Assembly: GCA_002478745.1 (NCBI GenBank)
Contig: DLQI01000063.1
Span: 1-5,890, forward strand
DNA from: Rhodobacteraceae bacterium UBA7436
GTDB taxonomy: Bacteria > Pseudomonadota > Alphaproteobacteria > Rhodobacterales > Rhodobacteraceae
Direction: 5' to 3'
DNA: 5,890 nucleotides
Position 1 is the stretch's first letter. Each line of letters starts with the position of its first letter. Shown one piece after another: positions 1-5,886 of this stretch. The translations under genes and the position numbers were made by a program. Under the pieces are notes generated by a model. That model was not told the DNA's origin. It worked only from the letters and a program-made list of their open reading frames with translations, and did no database searches.

Positions 1-1485
1 GGCAAATCAACTATTGGCCTTGCGACCATGGCCTATGGCCGTGGTGGCGTGAAGCTGACAGACGGTACCGTTTTCGTAAATGGCCGTGATGTTCTACATT
101 CAGATCGCCGCGATGTGCGCAACCTGCGCGGCGCTGAAGTTACCTACGTTTCTCAGTCAGCCGCAGCGTCATTCAATCCCGCCAAACGGATCATGGAGCA
201 AGTGATCGAAGCTGCAGTTTCGCAAAACAAGTTCTCTAAGGCCGATGCCGAATCGCGCGCCGTTGAGCTGTTTCGCAAACTCGATCTGCCGGAGCCTGAA
301 ACCATCGGCGACCGTTTCCCACATCAGGTATCAGGCGGTCAGTTACAACGCTGCATGACTGCGCTGGCACTATGTCCTGAACCCGATTTAGTGGTCTTTG
401 ATGAACCAACAACTGCGCTGGATGTAACCACCCAAATAGACGTGCTAAAAGCGATCAAAGAGGCAATCCGCGACACTGGTGTTGCCGCCCTTTATATCAC
501 GCATGATTTAGCCGTCGTCGCCCAAGTGTCTGACCACATCATGGTCCTACGTCAGGGCGAAATGATCGAATACGGCACCACCGATCAAATCATCAACGCA
601 CCGGTGGACGAATATACCAAAGCGTTGGTTTCCGTCAGGTCCATTGACCACAAAGAGAAACCGCCAAGCGGTGAGCCATTGCTGCGGGTTCAAAACATCA
701 CGGCCCGCTATCGTGGTACAAAGTTTGATGTTCTAAAGGACATCAACGTTGATTTACACGCCGGTCAAACATTGGCCGTTGTGGGTGAATCTGGATCTGG
801 CAAATCAACACTGGCACGTGTGATCACAGGCCTTTTGCCTGCACGCGAAGGTGTTGTGAACTTCAATGGGCGTGAACTGCCCCCAGAGTTGGCCAATCGT
901 AGCCAAGATGATTTGCGTGAATTGCAAATGATCTACCAAATGGCGGACACAGCAATGAACCCGCGCCAGACGGTGGGCACAATCATTGGACGTCCACTTG
1001 AGTTTTACTTTGGCCTGAAGGGCGCGGAGAAGCAAAAGCGGATCAAGGAACTATTGGACGAGATCGAAATGGGTGACGGCTTTATTGACCGTTATCCGGC
1101 TGAGTTATCAGGTGGGCAAAAACAAAGGGTCTGCATTGCACGCGCCCTCGCCGCGAAGCCCAAACTGATCATTTGTGACGAGGTCACATCTGCCCTTGAT
1201 CCATTGGTCGCCGATGGCATTCTCAAGCTCCTGCTTGATTTGCAAAAGGTTGAGGACGTCGCTTACTTGTTCATCACTCACGACATCGCGACGGTTCGCG
1301 CTATCGCCGATAGCATTGCCGTGATGTACCAAGGTGAGGTTGCGCGCTATGGCGGTAAGACCGAAGTGCTTTCACCACCCTTTGACGATTACACAGACCT
1401 ATTGCTGTCCTCAGTTCCAGAAATGAAACTGGGCTGGCTTGAAGATGTGATAGCCAATCGCAAAATGCAAAGCGGTGGGAATTAG
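1..1485 (+). CDS. ABC importer ATPase, two fused nucleotide-binding domains (Dpp/Opp/GsiA type), 5' partial
   Basis: This protein hydrolyses ATP on the cytoplasmic face of a peptide/nickel-type (DppDF-like) ABC importer. The frame is open from base 1, whose first codons read GKST, the end of a Walker A loop, so the gene starts outside the window; roughly 40 N-terminal residues are missing judging from the usual Walker A position. Numbering from the first visible residue (494 visible), domain 1 has signature VSGGQ (110-114), Walker B with DE at 134-135 and switch His168. Domain 2 has a complete Walker A GESGSGKST (262-270), Q-loop Gln313, signature LSGGQ (369-373), DE at 393-394 and His427. 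Both sites therefore look catalytically competent. GsiA and similar Rhodobacterales proteins have this fused layout. Permeases and the binding protein are presumably upstream, out of view. The transported solute cannot be read from the ATPase. The internal ATG at 28 is not the true start because it lies after the P-loop. Confidence 0.95.
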   Translation, partial: GKSTIGLATMAYGRGGVKLTDGTVFVNGRDVLHSDRRDVRNLRGAEVTYVSQSAAASFNPAKRIMEQVIEAAVSQNKFSKADAESRAVELFRKLDLPEPETIGDRFPHQVSGGQLQRCMTALALCPEPDLVVFDEPTTALDVTTQIDVLKAIKEAIRDTGVAALYITHDLAVVAQVSDHIMVLRQGEMIEYGTTDQIINAPVDEYTKALVSVRSIDHKEKPPSGEPLLRVQNITARYRGTKFDVLKDINVDLHAGQTLAVVGESGSGKSTLARVITGLLPAREGVVNFNGRELPPELANRSQDDLRELQMIYQMADTAMNPRQTVGTIIGRPLEFYFGLKGAEKQKRIKELLDEIEMGDGFIDRYPAELSGGQKQRVCIARALAAKPKLIICDEVTSALDPLVADGILKLLLDLQKVEDVAYLFITHDIATVRAIADSIAVMYQGEVARYGGKTEVLSPPFDDYTDLLLSSVPEMKLGWLEDVIANRKMQSGGN

Positions 1486-1518
1486 ATAAACCGATCATAT
1501 TGCGACGAAGAGACGTAC

Positions 1519-2355
1519 ATGGAAAACAAACTGCTGCTTATCATCCTAGACGGTGTCCCTTATCGCAATTGGCGTCGCCTGTTTGGCAATCTTGAGGGTT
1601 GGGTGGATTCAGGTGATGCGCGGGTTTGGAAGATCAAATCGGTTCTCCCTTCAATCTCTGCCAGTTGCTATGCCTCTATCCATACTGGCGTGACGCCGGC
1701 GGAACACGGCTGCACGGGCAACGGCAACGTGTTTCGTCTGTCCTACCCTGATGTTTTCTCACAAACACGGCTGGCAGGCGGCACAACTGGCGCGGTTGCC
1801 CATTCTTTTTGGTCCGAGTTTTTCAACCGTCACCCCTATGACTTTGTGCGCGATGTCGAATACGACGAACCCGAAAGCGACACGATTAATCATGGTAGGT
1901 TCCACACCATGACGGGCTATGGACACGCCAATCAGATGACACCAAGCGACATCGACTTATTTGGATCTCTGACCAATCTTTGTCTGCGGTTTGGTCTAAA
2001 TTACGGGATGTTGCACACCTGTACGCTCGACAGCATGGGCCACCGTTTTCAGCATGAAAGCCATGAGATGGATCACGCATGTTTTGTTATGGACGAGATG
2101 TTGGCCCCTTTCATCACCAAATGGCGCGATGCGGGGTATGAGGTGATTGTCACCGCGGATCACGGACAGGACGAACGAGGGCACCACGGTGGACGTAGTG
2201 CACTACAGCAAGAGGCCGCGTTGTACTATTTTGGGGATGCAGTGGGCCCAGATGAAGACACGGTCATTGACCAGCTTCAGTTGGCACCAACAATCCTGTC
2301 CCGATTGGGCGCACCTATTCCAGAAAGTATGAAAGCCAAGCCGTTTTTGTCTTAG
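1519..2355 (+). CDS. Alkaline phosphatase-superfamily phosphodiesterase (NPP / phosphonoacetate hydrolase-like), cytosolic
   Basis: A 278-residue hydrolase of the type I phosphodiesterase/nucleotide pyrophosphatase fold, expected to use two metal ions (usually zinc) to cleave a phosphate diester, monoester or phosphonate. Visible metal ligands are Asp11 in LLIILDG, Asp171 and His175 in DSMGH, Asp214-His215 in TADHG, and His222 or His223 in GHHGG. The segment LPSISASCYASIHTG (43-57) aligns with the NPP motif P-T-K-T-F-P-N, placing Ser47 at the nucleophile; Asn68, 21 residues later, matches the conserved Asn at that spacing in NPPs. There is no signal peptide or membrane segment: the N-terminal hydrophobic stretch is the first core strand ending in Asp11. 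At 278 residues it is shorter than classical NPPs (about 400), with a small cap. It starts 33 bp after the ABC ATPase with a weak purine-rich site (GAAGAGA, 1507-1513), suggesting one operon. The substrate is unknown; a nucleotide diester, glycerophosphodiester or phosphonate are all possible. Confidence in the superfamily is high and in the activity low. Confidence 0.85.
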   Translation: MENKLLLIILDGVPYRNWRRLFGNLEGWVDSGDARVWKIKSVLPSISASCYASIHTGVTPAEHGCTGNGNVFRLSYPDVFSQTRLAGGTTGAVAHSFWSEFFNRHPYDFVRDVEYDEPESDTINHGRFHTMTGYGHANQMTPSDIDLFGSLTNLCLRFGLNYGMLHTCTLDSMGHRFQHESHEMDHACFVMDEMLAPFITKWRDAGYEVIVTADHGQDERGHHGGRSALQQEAALYYFGDAVGPDEDTVIDQLQLAPTILSRLGAPIPESMKAKPFLS

Positions 2356-3284
2356 AACTTTGGCAGCTCTGATTTGGCCAACGCGCTTAACGACTGTGTC
2401 ATACGTCCGAAACTTGCGCCTGCCTTTGATGACATAACCCGTGCACGAAGATAAGCGTGGACCAATCCCGTTTCGTTGATCCAAATGGCTTCCCCACCAG
2501 CGGCCAACATAGCATCGCGGTAATCTTTCCCATCATCTGACAATGGATCACATTCTGCAGTGATAATTACCGTTGCCGGCAGGTTCGTAAAATCCTTGTC
2601 GTGCAAGGGTGCATAGGTTGGATCGCCGTACTTGTCCTGACCTGCGGATCGGATGTTCATGTAAAACTCCATATCCTGCGTGGTTAGTCCCGGTGCCTGT
2701 GCATGCGTGATATAACTGCCTTTGCTCTGATCCCCGCCAAGCCCCGGATAGATCAACAGTTGTCCTGTTATACGACCATCAATGCGACCACGTGCATGGT
2801 GCGTCACAGCCGCAACAAGGTTGCCACCAGCACTGTCACCACACACGACAATAGCGCCCTCAAAGGCGTCACAAGCCGCCTCAAACGCTGCCCAAGCATC
2901 TTCAAAATCATTTGGATGGGGATGTTCTGGCGAAAGGCGGTAATCCACAGCGACAACACGCAATCCAGTAGTCGAACAAAACTCTGCACAGACGCTGTCA
3001 TGGCTATCCAGATCACCAACAACAAAGCCGCCGCCATGGCAAAAGAATATCGTCGCAGCTGCAGGGGCTGCCAGCGAATAGATGCGGCAAGGGACGCCGC
3101 CCAAAGGTACGTCTTTAACGGTAATATTCGATGGGCGGCCTTGATCAAAGGCCACACACATCCTGTTATAAAGCACCCGTTGATCGGCGATGCTTAGGCC
3201 CACCGCATCATCGGGATAGTGACGTGCGCTTTCGTTCAAAAAGGTCCAAACCTCATCGTCCAAAAGCGCACTATAATCGGTCAT
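2352..3284 (-). CDS. Alpha/beta hydrolase, hormone-sensitive lipase (family IV) esterase
   Basis: A 310-residue cytosolic carboxylesterase/lipase-like enzyme. Seen directly: oxyanion-hole motif HGGG (83-86) within HGGGFVVGDLDSHD, nucleophile elbow GDSAGG with Ser151, acid Asp246 in ECDPLSDDG, and His276 in GLVHAYLRA. This completes the Ser-Asp-His triad with family-typical spacing. Residues 1-50 form the N-terminal cap usual for HSL enzymes. I chose the ATG at 3284 (MTDYSALLDDEVW) over an in-frame start at 3311 because its A is shared with the TAA stop of the upstream ligase (TAATG), the classic coupling arrangement; a weak GGAAA lies about 13 nt upstream. The longer form would add nine residues with no family resemblance. 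The gene ends by overlapping the convergent phosphodiesterase stop by 4 bp. Family members hydrolyse short to medium acyl or aryl esters, and coupling to an acyl-CoA ligase suggests it releases the acid the ligase activates (inference). The substrate is unknown. Confidence 0.93.
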   Translation of the reverse strand: MTDYSALLDDEVWTFLNESARHYPDDAVGLSIADQRVLYNRMCVAFDQGRPSNITVKDVPLGGVPCRIYSLAAPAAATIFFCHGGGFVVGDLDSHDSVCAEFCSTTGLRVVAVDYRLSPEHPHPNDFEDAWAAFEAACDAFEGAIVVCGDSAGGNLVAAVTHHARGRIDGRITGQLLIYPGLGGDQSKGSYITHAQAPGLTTQDMEFYMNIRSAGQDKYGDPTYAPLHDKDFTNLPATVIITAECDPLSDDGKDYRDAMLAAGGEAIWINETGLVHAYLRARVMSSKAGASFGRMTQSLSALAKSELPKF

Positions 3285-5173
3285 TAGGTTGCGGTTTCCG
3301 CATGTTCCCATTTACCAATGAAACCACCAAGGATGGTTTGGATCGCAGTATCAGAAACACCATTCGCTTCAATCTGTGCAACAAGACCGCGTTTTTTGTC
3401 ATCGATGACACTCACAACGCGGGATTCCAATCCATTGGTTTCCAGTGCCTCATTGTAGATACGGGTAATAGCGTCTTTACGAAGGTCCGGCTTAAAGATT
3501 TTTCCAACAGCCGTCTTTGGCAATTCATCCATAATCTTGATATGCTTAGGCTGCGCTGCGCGCTCTTTCACATGTGTTTTGCAATGTGCGATCAGCTCCT
3601 CAGGCGTGACTGTCGCGCCATCGACCAGCTCAACAAACGCACAGGGCAATTCGCCGGCATGGGCATCAGGTTGGCCGATTGCACCGGCAAAGCTAACGGC
3701 AGAATGCCCCAAAAGCGCCTCTTCGATTTCGGCAGGATCGATGTTGTGACCCCCGCGAATGATAAGGTCTTTGGCGCGTCCAGTGATCCACAAATACCCA
3801 TCTTCATCCACACGGCCCAAGTCGCCCGTGCGCAGGTACTTCTCATTGTAATACAGGTCTTTGTTCTTTTCAGCTTCGGTATAAGTGTTCCCGACATAAA
3901 CGCCCGGATTGGAAACACAAATCTCACCCACCTCATCGACACCAGCATCGATAGGACCGTTGTCTGTGCCTTTGATGATTTTGATATCAGTGTAAGGGAA
4001 CGGGATCCCGATGCTGCCAATTTTCTTTTCGCCGTCCACTGGGTTGCCTGACACAAGGCAGGTCGCCTCTGTCATGCCGTAACCCTCGACGATGGTAACG
4101 CCTGTAGTTTCTTCAAAGCGTTTAAACAGTTCGACAGGCAAAGGTGCAGAGCCTGAAAATGCAGTTTTAACCGTGCTGATGTCTGCATCCACTGCCCGCT
4201 GCATCATTGCAGCCAATGCCGTTGGAACGGATACGATGAACGTTACTTTCCAACGCTCTGTCAGTTTCCAGATATTATCCAGAACACCCTCGCCGCGATA
4301 GCCCTGAGGCGTTGGGAACACAACATGCGCCCCGCTGGCCAGTGCACCCAGCAACATAACCTGACAGGCCATCACGTGGAACAATGGCAATGGGCACAAC
4401 ATGACGTCGTTCTCATCCAGTAAAATCTCTGAGCCGACCCAACCATTGTAGATCGTCCCAGAATAAAGGTGCTGTGCAACTTTCGGCATGCCCGTCGTGC
4501 CACCGGTGTGAAAATAGAAGGCGACGCGGTCTTCTTGGACATCTTCGAAATCAAGCGTCGTGTTTTGCTTGTTCAATTCAGTGTTGAAGTTCTTGTACTC
4601 CACGCCCGGTGCCTGGGTCATCTTTGGACGGATCAATGGGATGATCCAGCTTTTCGGCGGGGTCACATAACGCAACAAATCGACTTCCAAGACCGTCTTC
4701 ACATTCGGGGCCAGAGCAACAGCTGCAGCCGTTTTCTCAGCAACATCTGTTTTTGGAAAGGCGCGCAAAGTCACAACAACTTTGGCACCTGTCTCGCGCA
4801 AAATCGCGCCAATTTGCTCTTCGTCCAGCAGCGGATTAATCGGGTTTGCGATCCCTGCAACACCACCACCCAAAAGGCTAAGAACCGCTTCGTTACAGTT
4901 TGGAAGAATGTAGGCGACAACATCTTTTGGCCCAATATCAAGGGAACGGAATAGGTTCGCGGCCTGGGTGGTTTTGTCTTTTAACTGGGTCCAGTTAAAT
5001 GTCTCAGCCTTGTCTTTTGGGCCAGAAAAAATCTGATAGCTGACCGCATTGTTTTGCGGGAACTTTTCGGTTGTTCGACTGATAAGACCATACAGCGTAA
5101 CCGGCAGGTCGCGCGCCTCCCATGGCATCTCAGCTTCGATACGGTTGCGATCAGTCATGCCTTCGTAAGCCAT
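3284..5173 (-). CDS. AMP-forming acyl-CoA synthetase (fatty acid-CoA ligase-like, ANL superfamily)
   Basis: A 629-residue enzyme expected to activate a carboxylic acid with ATP to the acyl-AMP and then to the CoA thioester in the cytosol. Motifs in order: A3 phosphate loop TGGTTGMPK (223-231); A5 GYGMTEAT (364-371) with Glu369; A7 YLRTGDLG with Asp451; hinge GRAKDLIIRGG (465-475) with Arg466 and Asp469; and A10 PKTAVGKIFK with the adenylation lysine Lys558. All catalytic elements are intact. About 70 residues follow the catalytic lysine, longer than in typical FadD proteins but matching my recollection of the roughly 630-residue uncharacterised AMP-binding group often annotated simply as acyl-CoA synthetase. 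The ATG at 5173 is chosen because GGGAGGAA sits just upstream at ideal spacing; an alternative GTG at 5194 lies upstream of that site. The stop overlaps the start of the esterase gene. Acid specificity (fatty, alicyclic or aromatic) cannot be deduced. A role in acid catabolism with the esterase is inferred. Confidence 0.95.
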   Translation of the reverse strand: MAYEGMTDRNRIEAEMPWEARDLPVTLYGLISRTTEKFPQNNAVSYQIFSGPKDKAETFNWTQLKDKTTQAANLFRSLDIGPKDVVAYILPNCNEAVLSLLGGGVAGIANPINPLLDEEQIGAILRETGAKVVVTLRAFPKTDVAEKTAAAVALAPNVKTVLEVDLLRYVTPPKSWIIPLIRPKMTQAPGVEYKNFNTELNKQNTTLDFEDVQEDRVAFYFHTGGTTGMPKVAQHLYSGTIYNGWVGSEILLDENDVMLCPLPLFHVMACQVMLLGALASGAHVVFPTPQGYRGEGVLDNIWKLTERWKVTFIVSVPTALAAMMQRAVDADISTVKTAFSGSAPLPVELFKRFEETTGVTIVEGYGMTEATCLVSGNPVDGEKKIGSIGIPFPYTDIKIIKGTDNGPIDAGVDEVGEICVSNPGVYVGNTYTEAEKNKDLYYNEKYLRTGDLGRVDEDGYLWITGRAKDLIIRGGHNIDPAEIEEALLGHSAVSFAGAIGQPDAHAGELPCAFVELVDGATVTPEELIAHCKTHVKERAAQPKHIKIMDELPKTAVGKIFKPDLRKDAITRIYNEALETNGLESRVVSVIDDKKRGLVAQIEANGVSDTAIQTILGGFIGKWEHAETAT

Positions 5174-5178
5174 GTTTA

Positions 5179-5186
5179 TTCCTCCC
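5179..5186 (-). promoter_or_regulatory. Strong ribosome binding site of the acyl-CoA synthetase gene
   Basis: Read on the minus strand, GGGAGGAA is followed by TAAAC and the ATG at 5173, putting the GGAGG core 7 nt from the start codon. This decides the start: the upstream GTG at 5194 would put the site inside the coding region. Confidence 0.85.
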
Positions 5187-5191
5187 AAATC

Positions 5192-5210
5192 CACCCCTCT
5201 GACGGGGGTG
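5192..5210 (-). repeat. Inverted repeat / hairpin in the leader of the acyl-CoA synthetase gene
   Basis: CACCCC (5192-5197) and GGGGTG (5205-5210) form a perfect 6-bp dyad with a 7-nt spacer. It ends six bases upstream of the GGGAGGAA ribosome binding site on the minus strand. It could be an mRNA hairpin that affects translation or a DNA operator for a regulator of this operon. It lacks a T-run, so it is not an intrinsic terminator. The dyad is directly visible; any function is inference. Confidence 0.45.
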
Positions 5211-5267
5211 ATAAATTCCCTGCAAATAAGATGCGGTGGAATGGAAAAATACGCAAGGATTACAGGA

Positions 5268-5297
5268 AGAATTCAGCGCAGGTAAACGCCACGTCAA
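5268..5297 (-). promoter_or_regulatory. Candidate sigma-70-type promoter for the ligase-esterase unit
   Basis: On the minus strand TTGACG (5297-5292) is a near-consensus -35 box, followed 18 nt later by AATTCT (5273-5268), a poor -10 box with three of six matches. It lies just past the kbp terminator and about 95 bp upstream of the ligase start, where a promoter is needed. A transcript from here would have a leader of about 90 nt containing the CACCCC/GGGGTG dyad. The weak -10 keeps confidence low. Confidence 0.3.
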
Positions 5298-5313
5298 GTT
5301 AAGGCTCGCAACG

Positions 5314-5344
5314 AAAAAGGACGGCCCAATTTTGGACCGCCCTT
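5314..5344 (-). terminator. Intrinsic terminator of the kbp-like gene
   Basis: On the minus strand AAGGGCGGTCC (5344-5334), a 6-nt loop AAAATT (5333-5328) and GGGCCGTCCTT (5327-5317) pair over 11 positions, including two G-U wobbles. The run TTTTT (5318-5314) begins in the last two stem bases. On the plus strand the wobbles become A-C mismatches, so the structure favours minus-strand termination. It lies about 50 bp after the kbp stop and separates that gene from the ligase unit. Confidence 0.82.
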
Positions 5345-5363
5345 CTATTTTATGCCTTAGCTA

Positions 5364-5381
5364 CCCGGGCTTCGTCCCGGA
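5364..5381 (-). repeat. GC-rich hairpin just after the kbp stop codon
   Basis: CCGGG (5365-5369) and CCCGG (5376-5380) form a 5-bp GC-only stem with a 6-nt loop. On the minus strand an additional U-G pair (5381 with 5364) extends it. No T-run follows, so it is not a terminator itself; it may protect the 3' end of the kbp transcript or be a small dispersed palindrome. It lies between the stop codon (5395) and the true terminator. Confidence 0.4.
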
Positions 5382-5394
5382 CACCCTCACCCAA

Positions 5395-5817
5395 TTAGGC
5401 TTGCGGGATACGCAAAACTTGACCTGGATAAATCTTGTCAGGGTGTGTCAGCATTGGCTTGTTCGCTTCAAAGATTTCTTCGTAGCGCGCGCCGTTGCCC
5501 ATAGTCTTGGAAGAGATCGCCCACAAAGTATCGCCCTTCTCAACCGTGTGAAACACAGGTTCGCCAGCACTTGGGACACTGTCTTCAACAGAGGCAACAC
5601 CACTGACGTTACCGACGGCCAAGATAACTTTTTCTTTCATCTCTTGGCTCACAGCTTCACCTGAAACTTTGACGGTGTCACCTTCAACAGTGATTTCCAT
5701 GCCAGTTGCGTCTAGACCAAGTTCTTTGATCTCGTCCTGCAACGTCCCGCCGTCTAGTGCGGGCTCATCGCCGCCACCAAATAATTTCTTGCCGCTGCCT
5801 TTAACAAAGCTCCACAA
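5395..5817 (-). CDS. kbp: BON-LysM protein, potassium-binding protein Kbp (YgaU) homologue
   Basis: A 140-residue protein (from the TTG at 5817) closely resembling E. coli Kbp/YgaU (149 residues), a cytoplasmic potassium-binding protein with a BON domain followed by a LysM domain. The BON domain spans roughly 25-82 and includes a stretch like E. coli LSQEAKEKILVAVGN (here VSQEMKEKVILAVGN, 56-70). The LysM domain spans about 89-138, opening with HTVEKGDTLWAIS and ending IFEANKPM..PDKIYPGQVLRIP, nearly identical to the E. coli end. There is no signal peptide, consistent with a cytosolic role. The start is odd. No ATG or GTG is available in frame: TAA lies seven codons before the TTG, and the only candidates are TTG (5817) or the ACG two codons earlier (5823). 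E. coli begins MGLFNFVKDAG and here the frame reads T-G-L-W-S-F-V-K-G-S-G, so ACG aligns with the expected Met. It is a monocistronic unit with its own terminator. Potassium binding is known for the E. coli protein and only inferred here. Confidence 0.9.
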   Translation of the reverse strand: MWSFVKGSGKKLFGGGDEPALDGGTLQDEIKELGLDATGMEITVEGDTVKVSGEAVSQEMKEKVILAVGNVSGVASVEDSVPSAGEPVFHTVEKGDTLWAISSKTMGNGARYEEIFEANKPMLTHPDKIYPGQVLRIPQA

Positions 5818-5829
5818 ACCCGTCGAAAA

Positions 5830-5835
5830 TCTCCC
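5830..5835 (-). promoter_or_regulatory. Ribosome binding site of kbp, pointing to the ACG codon
   Basis: GGGAGA on the minus strand lies 7 nt (measured from the end of GGGAG) before the ACG at 5823-5821, but 13 nt before the TTG at 5817. Normal spacing therefore supports initiation at the ACG position or an ATG misread there. Confidence 0.6.
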
Positions 5836-5845
5836 ATTTTAAATT

Positions 5846-5857
5846 ATGGTGCACCAT
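5846..5857. repeat. Perfect 12-bp palindrome upstream of kbp
   Basis: ATGGTGCACCAT is its own reverse complement and sits about 25 bp upstream of the kbp start, partly overlapping a TATAAT-like hexamer (CATAAT, 5848-5843 on the minus strand). The position suits a repressor operator. No matching -35 box is convincing, and the regulator is unknown. Confidence 0.35.
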
Positions 5858-5869
5858 TGGCGTGATTTA

Positions 5870-5886
5870 CCCCTGATTGAAAGGGG
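5870..5886. repeat. Short dyad CCCCT/AGGGG at the window edge
   Basis: CCCCT (5870-5874) and AGGGG (5882-5886) flank a 7-nt spacer. The stem is only 5 bp and no T-run is visible before the window ends. It could belong to the terminator of an unseen neighbouring gene or to the kbp regulatory region. Apart from the palindrome and ribosome binding site, I see no gene in 5824-5890. Confidence 0.25.

Noticed and set aside
1..810. Direct repeat GGCAAATCAAC at 1-11 and 799-809
   Set aside because: Both copies encode the GKST part of the Walker A loops of the two homologous ATPase domains, so this is domain homology and not a separate repeat element.
2374..2381. TTGGCCAA palindrome near the convergent gene ends as a terminator
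   Set aside because: It is inside the esterase coding sequence, only 8 bp with no loop, and is not followed by a T-run on either strand.
2703..3197. A 164-codon open frame on the plus strand opposite the esterase
   Set aside because: Antisense shadow of the esterase; Cys/Ser/Thr-rich composition without any domain or ribosome binding site that I can see.
3285..3311. Longer esterase start at 3311
   Set aside because: It would extend 27 bp into the ligase gene and add residues without family support; the TAATG coupled start at 3284 is the better choice.
3131..4051. A 306-codon open frame on the plus strand opposite the ligase gene
   Set aside because: It lies wholly antisense to the intact, motif-complete acyl-CoA synthetase and the esterase start, shows no recognisable domain, and its length is explained by codon bias of the real gene.
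5236..5664. A 142-codon plus-strand open frame spanning the kbp terminator
   Set aside because: It runs through the terminator and antisense to the well-supported Kbp homologue; the translation has no family resemblance.
5835..5837. ATG upstream of kbp as its start
   Set aside because: It is out of frame with the BON-LysM protein, and the ATG overlaps the GGGAG ribosome binding site.
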